Origin: Desulforhopalus sp. | GTDB taxonomy: Bacteria; Desulfobacterota; Desulfobulbia; Desulfobulbales; Desulfocapsaceae | DNA: 38,626 nucleotides | Direction: 5' to 3' | Assembly (NCBI GenBank): GCA_023231425.1 | Contig: JALNVI010000020.1 | Coordinates: forward strand, 1 to 38,626 | Shown: one piece after another, positions 23,282 through 30,567 of the stretch | How positions within the stretch are numbered: the first letter of the stretch is position 1 | Layout: each line of letters opens with the position of its first letter | The notes under the pieces: generated by a model | Databases searched by the model: none | The model's input: the letters and a program-made list of their open reading frames with translations, nothing else | What the model was told of the DNA's origin: nothing | Made by a program: the position numbers and the translations under genes

Positions 23282-24613
23282 TTATTTTTTTTTCGCTGCG
23301 GGAGACCGCGGCAGTATCATGTTCAGCACGAGACCGAGTATTCCCGCAAGGCCAATTTTCTCAATGGCAAAGGCGCCGGCAGTAAATTTCATACCGCCAA
23401 TTCCACAGACGAGAATCACGGAAACGATAATAAGGTTTCGTGCAATAGACAAGTCCAGTTGCGCTTTGATCAGGGTATTTATCCCGACAACCGTGATCAT
23501 CCCGAAGAGCAGAATCATAATTCCCCCCATCACCGGAGCAGGAATGGTGCCGAGCAGCGCCCCCACCTTGCCGATAAAACTGAGAAGAATTGCAGTAATA
23601 GCCGCCCATGTCATAATCGCCGGATTAAAAGCATGGGTGAGCGCCACGGCCCCGGTCACCTCCGAATAGGTGGTATTCGGAGGCCCGCCAAGCATGCAGG
23701 CGATAGAGGTAGCGATCCCGTCACCAAGCATTGTGTTCTGAATTCCCGGATCCTCCACATAGTTTTTTCCGGTTACCGAGCTGATGGCGAGGATATCACC
23801 AACATGCTCAATGGCCGGGGCAATGGCCACCGGCACAATAAAGAAAATGGCATCAAGGTTCCACTCGGGAAAAACGAACTGGGGTATTGCCAGCCAGGGA
23901 CCGTTCTTCACGGTGGTAAAATCGATCAGTCGTGCCGACGTATAGTTGGCGAGATCTCCCGGTGTAAAACCCGCCTGCAGGGAGGCGGTGATTCCGGTAA
24001 AATCGAAGATCAGAGCCACAACATACCCGGCAACAATCCCACTGAAGATAGGTACCAGCCGAAACCAGCCTTTGCCAAGCAGGGCCACCAGCGCGGTGGT
24101 GGAGAGAGAGACAGCGGCAAGAATCATCGCCGTCCGCTCCGGCACCAGCCAGGCATCTCCGCCGCCGGTGCGTCCCATGGCCATATGAACGGCCGTCGGA
24201 GCAAGCACCAGGCCAATGACCATGATTACCGGCCCGGTCACCACCGGAGGCAGGTAGCGGTTGAGAAAACCAGCACCTGACCAGCGAATGAAAAAACTGA
24301 GTATCACATAAAAGAAACCGGCGGCCACCAGCCCGCAGAGCGTACCCCGTACACCCCACTGCTGCACACCAAACATGATCGGCGCAATAAAGGCGAAAGA
24401 AGAGGCGAGAAATATCGGCACCCTGCCGCGGGTAACAAGCTGAAAAACCAGGGTGCCGCAACCGGCGGTAAAAAGTGCCACGTTGGTATTTAACCCGGTG
24501 AGCAACGGAACCAGAACCAGTGCCCCAAAGGCGACAAAGAGCATCTGCCCGCCGAAGAATGCATCGCGCAGGCGAAATTTGTAGGTCGTTGATGTAAAGG
24601 AGTTGTCTGCCAT
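23282..24613 (-). CDS. uraA: Uracil/xanthine permease (NCS2 family)
   Basis: A 443-residue inner-membrane nucleobase transporter with about twelve to fourteen hydrophobic segments. Landmarks: RLRDAFFGGQMLFVAFGALVL at the N-terminus (as a region), SSFAFIAPIMFG, LPPVVTGPVIMVIGL, the PVAIAPAIEHVGDI segment with its substrate-contacting Glu and His, and MLGGPPNTTYSEVTGAVALT. It lies 9 bases after upp on the same strand, so uracil is the likely substrate. AAGGAG lies 5 bases before the ATG. Length fits the UraA group. Confidence 0.93.
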   Translation of the reverse strand: MADNSFTSTTYKFRLRDAFFGGQMLFVAFGALVLVPLLTGLNTNVALFTAGCGTLVFQLVTRGRVPIFLASSFAFIAPIMFGVQQWGVRGTLCGLVAAGFFYVILSFFIRWSGAGFLNRYLPPVVTGPVIMVIGLVLAPTAVHMAMGRTGGGDAWLVPERTAMILAAVSLSTTALVALLGKGWFRLVPIFSGIVAGYVVALIFDFTGITASLQAGFTPGDLANYTSARLIDFTTVKNGPWLAIPQFVFPEWNLDAIFFIVPVAIAPAIEHVGDILAISSVTGKNYVEDPGIQNTMLGDGIATSIACMLGGPPNTTYSEVTGAVALTHAFNPAIMTWAAITAILLSFIGKVGALLGTIPAPVMGGIMILLFGMITVVGINTLIKAQLDLSIARNLIIVSVILVCGIGGMKFTAGAFAIEKIGLAGILGLVLNMILPRSPAAKKK

Positions 24614-24622
24614 GCCGTCTCC

Positions 24623-25249
24623 TTATCGGGTGCCGAAGATCTTATCACCGGCGTCACCGAGTCCCGGCAGAATGTAGCCGTGTTCGTTGAGCCGTTCGTC
24701 CACTGCCGCCACATAAATTTCCACATCGGGATGGGCCTCGGAGATACGTTTGATTCCCTCCGGGGCGGCGACAAGGAAGAGCCCTTTAATCTTTTTACAG
24801 CCCGCCGCTTTCAGGCTCTCAATGGTGGCGAGCAGCGTGCCGCCGGTGGCCAGCATGGGATCCAGAATCATCGCCATCCGCTCTCCAATCTCACTGGCAT
24901 ATTTGATGTAATACTCCACCGGCTGCAGGGTTTCCTCATTGCGGTAAAAACCAACCACACTCACCTTTGCCGAAGGAATCATGTCGAGAACACCGTCCAT
25001 CATCCCGAGACCAGCACGGAGAATAGGCACGATGGTCACTTTTTTACCTTTGATCATCTCTACCTGCACATCTCCGGCCCAGCCCTGGATAGTCACCGTT
25101 TCAGTAGGCAGATCTTTGGTGGCCTCATAGGTGAGCAGGCGGGCCAGCTCCGAGGCGAGGTCACGAAAATCTTTGGTGGAGACATCATGCTGACGCATGA
25201 GGCCGAGTTTATGTTTGATCAGCGGGTGATTTACGACATGAACGGACAT
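24623..25249 (-). CDS. upp: Uracil phosphoribosyltransferase
   Basis: A 208-residue enzyme converting uracil and PRPP to UMP. It starts SVHVVNHPLIKHKLGLMR, the family N-terminus, has PILRAGLGM (residues 75-83), the PRPP-binding MILDPMLATGGT (127-138), and the uracil-binding C-terminal YILPGLGDAGDKIFGT. The start at 25249 is used rather than 25282 because homology begins there and GGGAGA lies just upstream. It is the first gene of the upp-uraA-transketolase-kinase run, and its leader contains repeat family 2 copy 2. Confidence 0.97.
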   Translation of the reverse strand: MSVHVVNHPLIKHKLGLMRQHDVSTKDFRDLASELARLLTYEATKDLPTETVTIQGWAGDVQVEMIKGKKVTIVPILRAGLGMMDGVLDMIPSAKVSVVGFYRNEETLQPVEYYIKYASEIGERMAMILDPMLATGGTLLATIESLKAAGCKKIKGLFLVAAPEGIKRISEAHPDVEIYVAAVDERLNEHGYILPGLGDAGDKIFGTR

Positions 25250-25350
25250 GGGATTCTCCCTCGAATAAAAGTTCGCAGACACATGCAGTATCTGCGGAAA
25301 GATGAGCGGTGTAAAGACTCAAGATAGAAACAGATTGCTCTATAACTTTT

Positions 25351-25574
25351 CGTAATTTCTCAAAAAATTATGGGAAAAGCAGGGCAGCACAACCCGATGA
25401 CGTTCGTTGTGGGATGAGAATGTTTCAAGGTGCCCTCGTGAAAGACAGAACGACAAAAGATTTTTTACCAACGAAAAAATACTCTAAACATGCGAAAAAA
25501 AGCATTTTATATAGAGAAACTTTGGCGTGTTTCGCTGGTCATCCAGTCTTTGTTTTACCGCCTTTTGCTTTTCC
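25351..25574 (+). repeat. Dispersed repeat family 2, copy 2
   Basis: It matches copy 1 (5831-6055) from the left end (TTCTCAAAAAATTATGGG) through ACCCGATGACG, GTTGTGGGATGAGAATG and TTTCAAGGTGCC to GTTTCGCTGG and CATCCAGTCTTTG. It lacks the purine-rich insert of copy 1 but has its own AACGAAAAAATACTC insert. It fills the 326-base gap between upp and the next minus-strand gene, ending 2 bases from that gene's stop codon. Confidence 0.7.
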
Positions 25575-25575
25575 C

Positions 25576-26472
25576 TCACTCCAGGACCTGCTTTCGGCGC
25601 AGCAGCGGAACCAGCTCCACCGCAAGGATGGAGCCAAAGATCAACACTGCACCACAAAACTGCACCGGCACCATCCGCTCGCCGAGAAAAATTGCTCCCC
25701 CCAGCGCTGCAAAAACGGACTCTGAACTCAGGAGAATCGCGGCGTCCGCAGCGGGAGACCAGCGCTGACCGACGACCTGCAGAGTAAAGGCAATTCCCAC
25801 CGACATGATCCCCATCCAGGCGATACCCTTCCATGCCCCGCCAAAGGCCGCAATCGAAGGTTGTTCCACGATGCCGCCGACCAGCAGGCCGATTATGCCA
25901 CAGACAAAGAACTGCACCAGCGCCAGCACCAGCGGGGCGCCGGTACGCTGTGCCACATGTCCAACCAGCAGGACATGCCCCGCCCAGAAGAAGGCGGAGG
26001 CAATAACCCACAGGTCACCAGAGGCAAAGCCGTCAAGTTGATGACCTCCGCTGAGCAACCACGTTCCGCAAAGACACCCCGCCGCGGCAGGCCAGATGAA
26101 GAGATGCACCCGCCGCCGAAAAAACAGCAGGCCGAGCAGGGGCACCATGGGAACATAGAGCCCGGTAAGGAAGCCGGAGTTGGTTACCGTGGTACGAAGG
26201 ATGCCGTATTGCTGCAGACCAGCCGCAGTCATCAGTACCCAACCGGTGAGCATCATCCACAGCCAGTCACTCTGACGCAGCGGCTGCACTGCAGCCATTT
26301 TACGAAGCTGCCGCAGGGCAAGGGGGGCGACAACGAAGGCCCCGAGCAGGAAACGCGAGCCGGTGAAGGTGATACTCCCGAGCTCTCCGGTAGCGATTTG
26401 CTGCACCACGAAACTACTGCCCCAGATAAGGGCGGTGAGCAAAAGAACAGCATTAGCCTGTAGACGTGTCAT
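25576..26472 (-). CDS. EamA family (DMT superfamily) transporter
   Basis: A 298-residue inner-membrane exporter with ten hydrophobic segments in two EamA repeats. The N-terminus has ALIWGSSFVVQQIA and FTGSRFLLGAFVVAPLALRQL; the second repeat has VGIAFTLQVVGQRWSPAADAAILLSSESVFAALGG (as a region) and LGERMVPVQFCGAVLI, the common end signature. Substrate unknown. It is more similar in its motifs to the YicL/RhaT-like DMT branch than to the copy at 6773. It is divergent from waaA with 185 bases between starts, and its 3' end abuts repeat family 2. Confidence 0.88.
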   Translation of the reverse strand: MTRLQANAVLLLTALIWGSSFVVQQIATGELGSITFTGSRFLLGAFVVAPLALRQLRKMAAVQPLRQSDWLWMMLTGWVLMTAAGLQQYGILRTTVTNSGFLTGLYVPMVPLLGLLFFRRRVHLFIWPAAAGCLCGTWLLSGGHQLDGFASGDLWVIASAFFWAGHVLLVGHVAQRTGAPLVLALVQFFVCGIIGLLVGGIVEQPSIAAFGGAWKGIAWMGIMSVGIAFTLQVVGQRWSPAADAAILLSSESVFAALGGAIFLGERMVPVQFCGAVLIFGSILAVELVPLLRRKQVLE

Positions 26473-26569
26473 GAAAAATCCGGATAGAATTGAAGTTGCG
26501 GAGAAATAACAGCGCTAATATACCCTCCACCCCATATTTTTCAACTCTCAAACAGGACAGCGGAGGACT

Positions 26570-26593
26570 CATCCTGCTTTACAAAGCAGGATG
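26570..26593. promoter_or_regulatory. Compact inverted repeat upstream of waaA
   Basis: CATCCTGCTTT (26570-26580) and AAAGCAGGATG (26583-26593) form an 11-bp inverted repeat separated by two bases, in the divergent spacer between the EamA gene and waaA, about 65 bases before the waaA start. With so short a spacer it looks more like a dimeric operator than a terminator. Confidence 0.35.
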
Positions 26594-26657
26594 TGGCTAT
26601 TAAAATCGGTGATCGATTCAATTTCCGAACCATCACCCGAACTTCAGAGGGAGCATT

Positions 26658-27917
26658 TTGCTCAAACTTTTCCTTGCCACTTACGCGGCGCTCTGGCACA
26701 TTGCTCTGCCGTTTCTTCACCGCAAACCTCGCCTTGCCGACGGCTGGGAGGAGCGCACCCTCGCTCAAACAGCGGGTCGCGATTTCGATCTCTGGATCCA
26801 GTCAGCCTCCGGCGGTGAATCGCTGCTCAGCCAGATGGTGCTCACCACCCTCGCCGAACAGCTCGAGGGAAGCGACAGAAGACTTCGGATCCTCGCCACC
26901 TCCACCACCCGCGAGGGCATCAACACCCTGCGAAAGACGCCGACGGCGGAGAATATCGACCTCACAGTCGCCTTCTTCCCCTTCGACGCCCCGGCCATTA
27001 TCACCCGCGCCTTCAACACCTTTCGCCCACGTCTTGCCGTCCTCGTCGAAACCGAACTCTGGCCCGCCTGGCTCATCACCGCCCGGTGCATGGAGGTGCC
27101 GGTCCTGCTTGTCAACGGTCGAATGTCCGACAAAAGCTGCCACTCCTACCGCCGCCTGCGCCGTTTCTTTACTGCCTTTGGTCCCGGCCGGGTGCTGGCA
27201 ATGTCAGAAGAAGACGCAGCCCGTTTCCGCTCCATTCTGCCACCGGAACGGGTACAGATGGTCCCGAACCTCAAATTTGACCGCATGAAGTTCAGCAGCA
27301 GCACCCCGCCCTTCTCCTTCCAGTCGCCGAAGGACTCCCCCTTCATCGTCTTCGGCTCAGTACGTGCGGAAGAGGAGGAGCAGATCGCCCGCTGTCTCGA
27401 CATCCTCTGCAAGGCCCGGCCCGATGCCACCATCGCCCTTTTTCCCAAACACCCAGCCCGCGCCTCAGCCCTCACTGAGATGCTTGCCAGCCGCAGGCTG
27501 CCCGCCCGGCTGCGCTCCTCCCTCAAAGAGACCTGCGTCCCCGGCACGATAATCGTCTGGGACAGCTTCGGCGACCTCGCCGCCGCCTGGTCCCGGGCCG
27601 ATGCAGCCTTTGTCGGTGGTTCACTCTGCGGCTGGGGTGGTCATAATTTTCTTGAACCGCTGGCCTGCGGTGTGCGACCGGTAATCGGCCACAACTGGAA
27701 AAATTTCGCATGGATCGGCCGCGAAGTGATATCCTGTGGCCTCGTCAGTGAGGTAGAGGAAGAACAACAGCTCGCCCGGACACTGCTGGAGAGGCTTGCC
27801 AGCCCTGACAACCGCGACGAAGTCCGCCACCGCGCCGAAAATCTTTTCGCAGGGAAACGCGGCGGCACTGCCGTCACCTGCACCGAGATTCTCGCTGCGC
27901 TCAACGCCAAACCGTAA
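26658..27917 (+). CDS. waaA: 3-deoxy-D-manno-octulosonic acid (Kdo) transferase
   Basis: A 419-residue GT-B glycosyltransferase that attaches Kdo to lipid A precursors at the cytoplasmic side of the inner membrane. A membrane-anchoring N-terminus (LKLFLATYAALWHIALPFL) is followed by WIQSASGGESLLSQ (the equivalent of the family H..S.GE), FFPFDAPAIITRAFNTFRP, VETELWPAWL, LVNGRMSDKS, then the C-terminal VFGSVRAEEEEQI, FVGGSLCGWGGHNFLEPLACG and the GHN contact. Translation starts at TTG with AGAGGGAG about 8 bases upstream; no ATG gives the full N-terminus. kdsB follows 11 bases later in the same pathway. Confidence 0.93.
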   Translation: MLKLFLATYAALWHIALPFLHRKPRLADGWEERTLAQTAGRDFDLWIQSASGGESLLSQMVLTTLAEQLEGSDRRLRILATSTTREGINTLRKTPTAENIDLTVAFFPFDAPAIITRAFNTFRPRLAVLVETELWPAWLITARCMEVPVLLVNGRMSDKSCHSYRRLRRFFTAFGPGRVLAMSEEDAARFRSILPPERVQMVPNLKFDRMKFSSSTPPFSFQSPKDSPFIVFGSVRAEEEEQIARCLDILCKARPDATIALFPKHPARASALTEMLASRRLPARLRSSLKETCVPGTIIVWDSFGDLAAAWSRADAAFVGGSLCGWGGHNFLEPLACGVRPVIGHNWKNFAWIGREVISCGLVSEVEEEQQLARTLLERLASPDNRDEVRHRAENLFAGKRGGTAVTCTEILAALNAKP

Positions 27918-27928
27918 AAGGAGTCCCC

Positions 27929-28675
27929 ATGAGTTCCCTGCCACCAAGCTACGCCATCATCCCCGCCCGCTACCAGTCCAGCCGATTTCCAGGCAAGCCG
28001 CTGGTAAACATCCTCGGCAAACCGATGTTCCAGTGGGTTTATGAACGGGCCATAAGCTGTCGCTCCCTCAACAGGGTGTGGCTTGCCACCGATGACGAGC
28101 GCATCTTCACTGCCGCCGAAGAACGCGGCGTGCCGGTAGTGATGACTGCCGCCAACCACCCGAGCGGTTCCGACCGCATCATGGAAGCGGCAACAAAGCT
28201 GAAGCTGGAAGATGAGGCAGTGGTTGTCAACATACAGGGGGACGAGCCGGCCCTGACCCCGGAAATGGTAGCCAGCCTCCTTGAGCCCTTCCGCGATTCG
28301 CAGGTAGAGGTCACCACCCTCGCACGGGTCATCGACGCCGAGCAGGCAGAAAACCCGGACCGGGTGAAAGTGGTGCGTGCGATGAACGGCGACGCACTCT
28401 ACTTCTCCCGGGCCAGGATTCCCCACGTCCGCGACCCGAAAAAGAAAGCCGCCGACTACCTGCTGCACATAGGCCTCTACGCCTATCGGCTACCCGTCCT
28501 GCGCAGATTCACAACCCTGCCCCCCAGCCCGCTTGAGGAACTGGAGAAACTGGAGCAGCTCCGCCTCCTTGAGGCCGGGGTAAAGGTGCATGTGGTAATG
28601 ACCGACTATCAGGGTTTTGGCGTAGATCGCCCCGACGACGTGGCAATGATCGCCGCACAAATGAAGGGGCTCTGA
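27929..28675 (+). CDS. kdsB: 3-deoxy-manno-octulosonate cytidylyltransferase
   Basis: A 248-residue cytoplasmic enzyme activating Kdo as CMP-Kdo, the donor used by WaaA. The CTP-binding N-terminal signature is IPARYQSSRFPGKPL (residues 10-24); further landmarks are VWLATDDERI, HPSGSDRIMEA, VNIQGDEPAL, YFSRARIPH, HIGLYAYR, and LEKLEQLRLLE. Length is typical (about 245-255). AAGGAG lies 6 bases before the ATG. It forms a two-gene operon with waaA and converges with serB, with 33 bases between the stops. Confidence 0.97.
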   Translation: MSSLPPSYAIIPARYQSSRFPGKPLVNILGKPMFQWVYERAISCRSLNRVWLATDDERIFTAAEERGVPVVMTAANHPSGSDRIMEAATKLKLEDEAVVVNIQGDEPALTPEMVASLLEPFRDSQVEVTTLARVIDAEQAENPDRVKVVRAMNGDALYFSRARIPHVRDPKKKAADYLLHIGLYAYRLPVLRRFTTLPPSPLEELEKLEQLRLLEAGVKVHVVMTDYQGFGVDRPDDVAMIAAQMKGL

Positions 28676-28708
28676 CCGGCGCGACCTGCTCCTCCCCTGC
28701 AGGGACGT

Positions 28709-29584
28709 TCAGCAGGAAACAATTTCTTCAGTTCGATATCCCTGCGCATAAAGCAATGCCGTAAGATCGCCGTAGAGGATGGAGTTTTCAACCCGCCGCC
28801 GCAAGAATTCTTTGGGATGAAACCCGACCCCGAGCGCCGCCGCTCGCAGCATCTCAAGATCGTTGGCACCGTCACCGATGGCGAGGACATCCTCACGCTG
28901 GAGGCCATATTGCTGCTGATAATGTTGGAGACATTCCAGCTTGGCATCACGGCCGAGAATCGGTTCGCGCACCGCACCGGTAAGCCGTCCGTCCTTGATA
29001 ATAAAGGTATTGCCGTGATGGTATTGCATCCCAAGCGCCTCTGCCACCGCTCCGGTAAAGCAGGTGAAGCCGCCTGAGACCAGTACCGTTACCGCCCCGT
29101 CAGCCACCATGGTAGCCACCAGTTCGTGCGCCCCGGCAACCCACGGCAGGTGCTGCAGATGCTCAGTGATCGCGCTCTCCGGCAATCCTTTAATCAGATC
29201 GATGCGGGTACGCAGCGCCTCGTGAAAGTCCAGCTCACCAGCCATGCTGCGAGCGGTGATGGCAGCAATTTTATCCTTCAGCCCAATGCTGGCTGAGAGC
29301 TCGTCAAGGGTCTCCTCAGCCACCAGGGTAGAGTCCATATCGCTGACCAGCAGCCTTTTGCGCCGGGGTGCATCACCATCCTGGAGAAAATGGTCAATCC
29401 GATGGGGAGCGAGCAGCACGGCGAGTGCCTCCCGGTCAAACTCCTTCCCTTCGGCGAGATACATTTCCACCGCCTTCTCCGGTGCCAGCCACTCTATCCG
29501 AATGCAGTCAGCAAGGGCCCGCACCTGCTGCAGCAGATCAGGCTGAATTGGCTGGTTAGATGCGACAAGAGTCAGTATCTTCAT
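28709..29584 (-). CDS. serB: Phosphoserine phosphatase
   Basis: A 291-residue HAD-family enzyme, last step of serine synthesis. An N-terminal domain of about 75 residues is followed by the HAD core: motif I SDMDSTLV (nucleophile D82, acid D84), the cap with EETLDELSA, motif II VLVSGGFTCF, and motif IV IGDGANDLEML. The family's PYHHGNTF-like region appears as YHHGNTFIIKDG. The start at 29584 has ACAGGA 6 bases upstream; an upstream TTG in frame at 29599 lacks a ribosome site. It follows zntB by 11 bases in a mscS-zntB-serB run, an unexpected pairing of transport genes with serine synthesis. Confidence 0.94.
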   Translation of the reverse strand: MKILTLVASNQPIQPDLLQQVRALADCIRIEWLAPEKAVEMYLAEGKEFDREALAVLLAPHRIDHFLQDGDAPRRKRLLVSDMDSTLVAEETLDELSASIGLKDKIAAITARSMAGELDFHEALRTRIDLIKGLPESAITEHLQHLPWVAGAHELVATMVADGAVTVLVSGGFTCFTGAVAEALGMQYHHGNTFIIKDGRLTGAVREPILGRDAKLECLQHYQQQYGLQREDVLAIGDGANDLEMLRAAALGVGFHPKEFLRRRVENSILYGDLTALLYAQGYRTEEIVSC

Positions 29585-29595
29585 ATTCGTCCTGT

Positions 29596-30567
29596 TCAAA
29601 GCAGTTTCATCCGTTTGAAAATAAGGAGCTGCACCACCACGAACCCGACGAGAAAAAGACAGAAAGAGAAAAAGCCCATCCCGCTCTCAGCGAAAGGAAT
29701 CCCCCCGACATTGATACCGAAGAGCCCGGTGAAAAAACTCAGCGGCAGGAAGATAGTGGCTGCAATAGTGAGGGTATACATCCTGCCGTTCATCTGGTCG
29801 CCGTCAAGGTTCTGCAGATCTTCCTGTACCATCCGCACCCGCTCAGAGGAGAAGAGAAGGTCATCAAGGAAACGGTTATACTGGTCAATATTCTCCGTTA
29901 TCAGGGTCTTGTCCCGTCTCTTCAACCACTTCGGAGGGGCACTCACAAGGTGATTCAGCGCCTCGCGCTGGGGAGTGAGGTAGCGTTTCAGGCGCAGGGC
30001 AAAACGGCGCAGGTCGGTGAGCTGGTTGCGGGTCTCCATGATATCGTCCGGTTCGATCTCCCCCTCAAGTTCCTCAAGACTGTCTTCAAGGTCATCCATG
30101 GTCAGTTCGGTATTATCGGCGAGATAGTTGACGAGACTGGAAAGGAACTGTGATGCCGTCCGCGGCCCCTTCCCCGCCAGGAGACTCTTCTCAATATCGT
30201 CGAAGGATTTGATGCTCTGATCCCGAGAGGTGAGAATCACCTTTTCTTCCACCCACATTTTGATAGCGATCATATCTTCCGGATCTTTGCTTTCGTTGTG
30301 GTTTACCGCCCGCAGCGACAAAAGAAGTCCCTCCTCGAACAGCAGACTGCGCGGTCTCGACTCGTCAAAGGAAAGGTGTTCCACCACCACCGAGTCAAAT
30401 CGCGCCGAGTGGTTGAGCCACTCTTCTACCTCCTCCCTGAGAGCGTTGAAACGCAGCCATACCATCCCGTTGCGCTCCCTGAGTATTTTTTCCGCCTCGC
30501 CCATCTCTATCCTTTTTCCGCCACCATTGCCATCAAGCTGGACGGCAACAAACGTTTCCAGTGTCAT
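29596..30567 (-). CDS. CorA-superfamily Zn2+ transporter (ZntB-like)
   Basis: A 323-residue cation transporter: a large cytoplasmic N-terminal domain with long charged helices (DDLEDSLEELEGEIEPDD and further), then two C-terminal membrane segments. The pore-end motif reads FGINVGGIP rather than CorA's GMN, which is the hallmark of the ZntB branch (GxNVGGIP), so zinc is the better guess than magnesium or cobalt. The end FKRMKLL is basic and cytoplasmic, as in the family. Its ATG overlaps the stop of the upstream mechanosensitive channel gene by 4 bases. Confidence 0.85.
   Translation of the reverse strand: MTLETFVAVQLDGNGGGKRIEMGEAEKILRERNGMVWLRFNALREEVEEWLNHSARFDSVVVEHLSFDESRPRSLLFEEGLLLSLRAVNHNESKDPEDMIAIKMWVEEKVILTSRDQSIKSFDDIEKSLLAGKGPRTASQFLSSLVNYLADNTELTMDDLEDSLEELEGEIEPDDIMETRNQLTDLRRFALRLKRYLTPQREALNHLVSAPPKWLKRRDKTLITENIDQYNRFLDDLLFSSERVRMVQEDLQNLDGDQMNGRMYTLTIAATIFLPLSFFTGLFGINVGGIPFAESGMGFFSFCLFLVGFVVVQLLIFKRMKLL

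Noticed and set aside
29596..30567. Annotation as a Mg2+ transporter CorA
   Set aside because: The GMN signature is replaced by GIN followed by VGGIP, which points to the ZntB branch.
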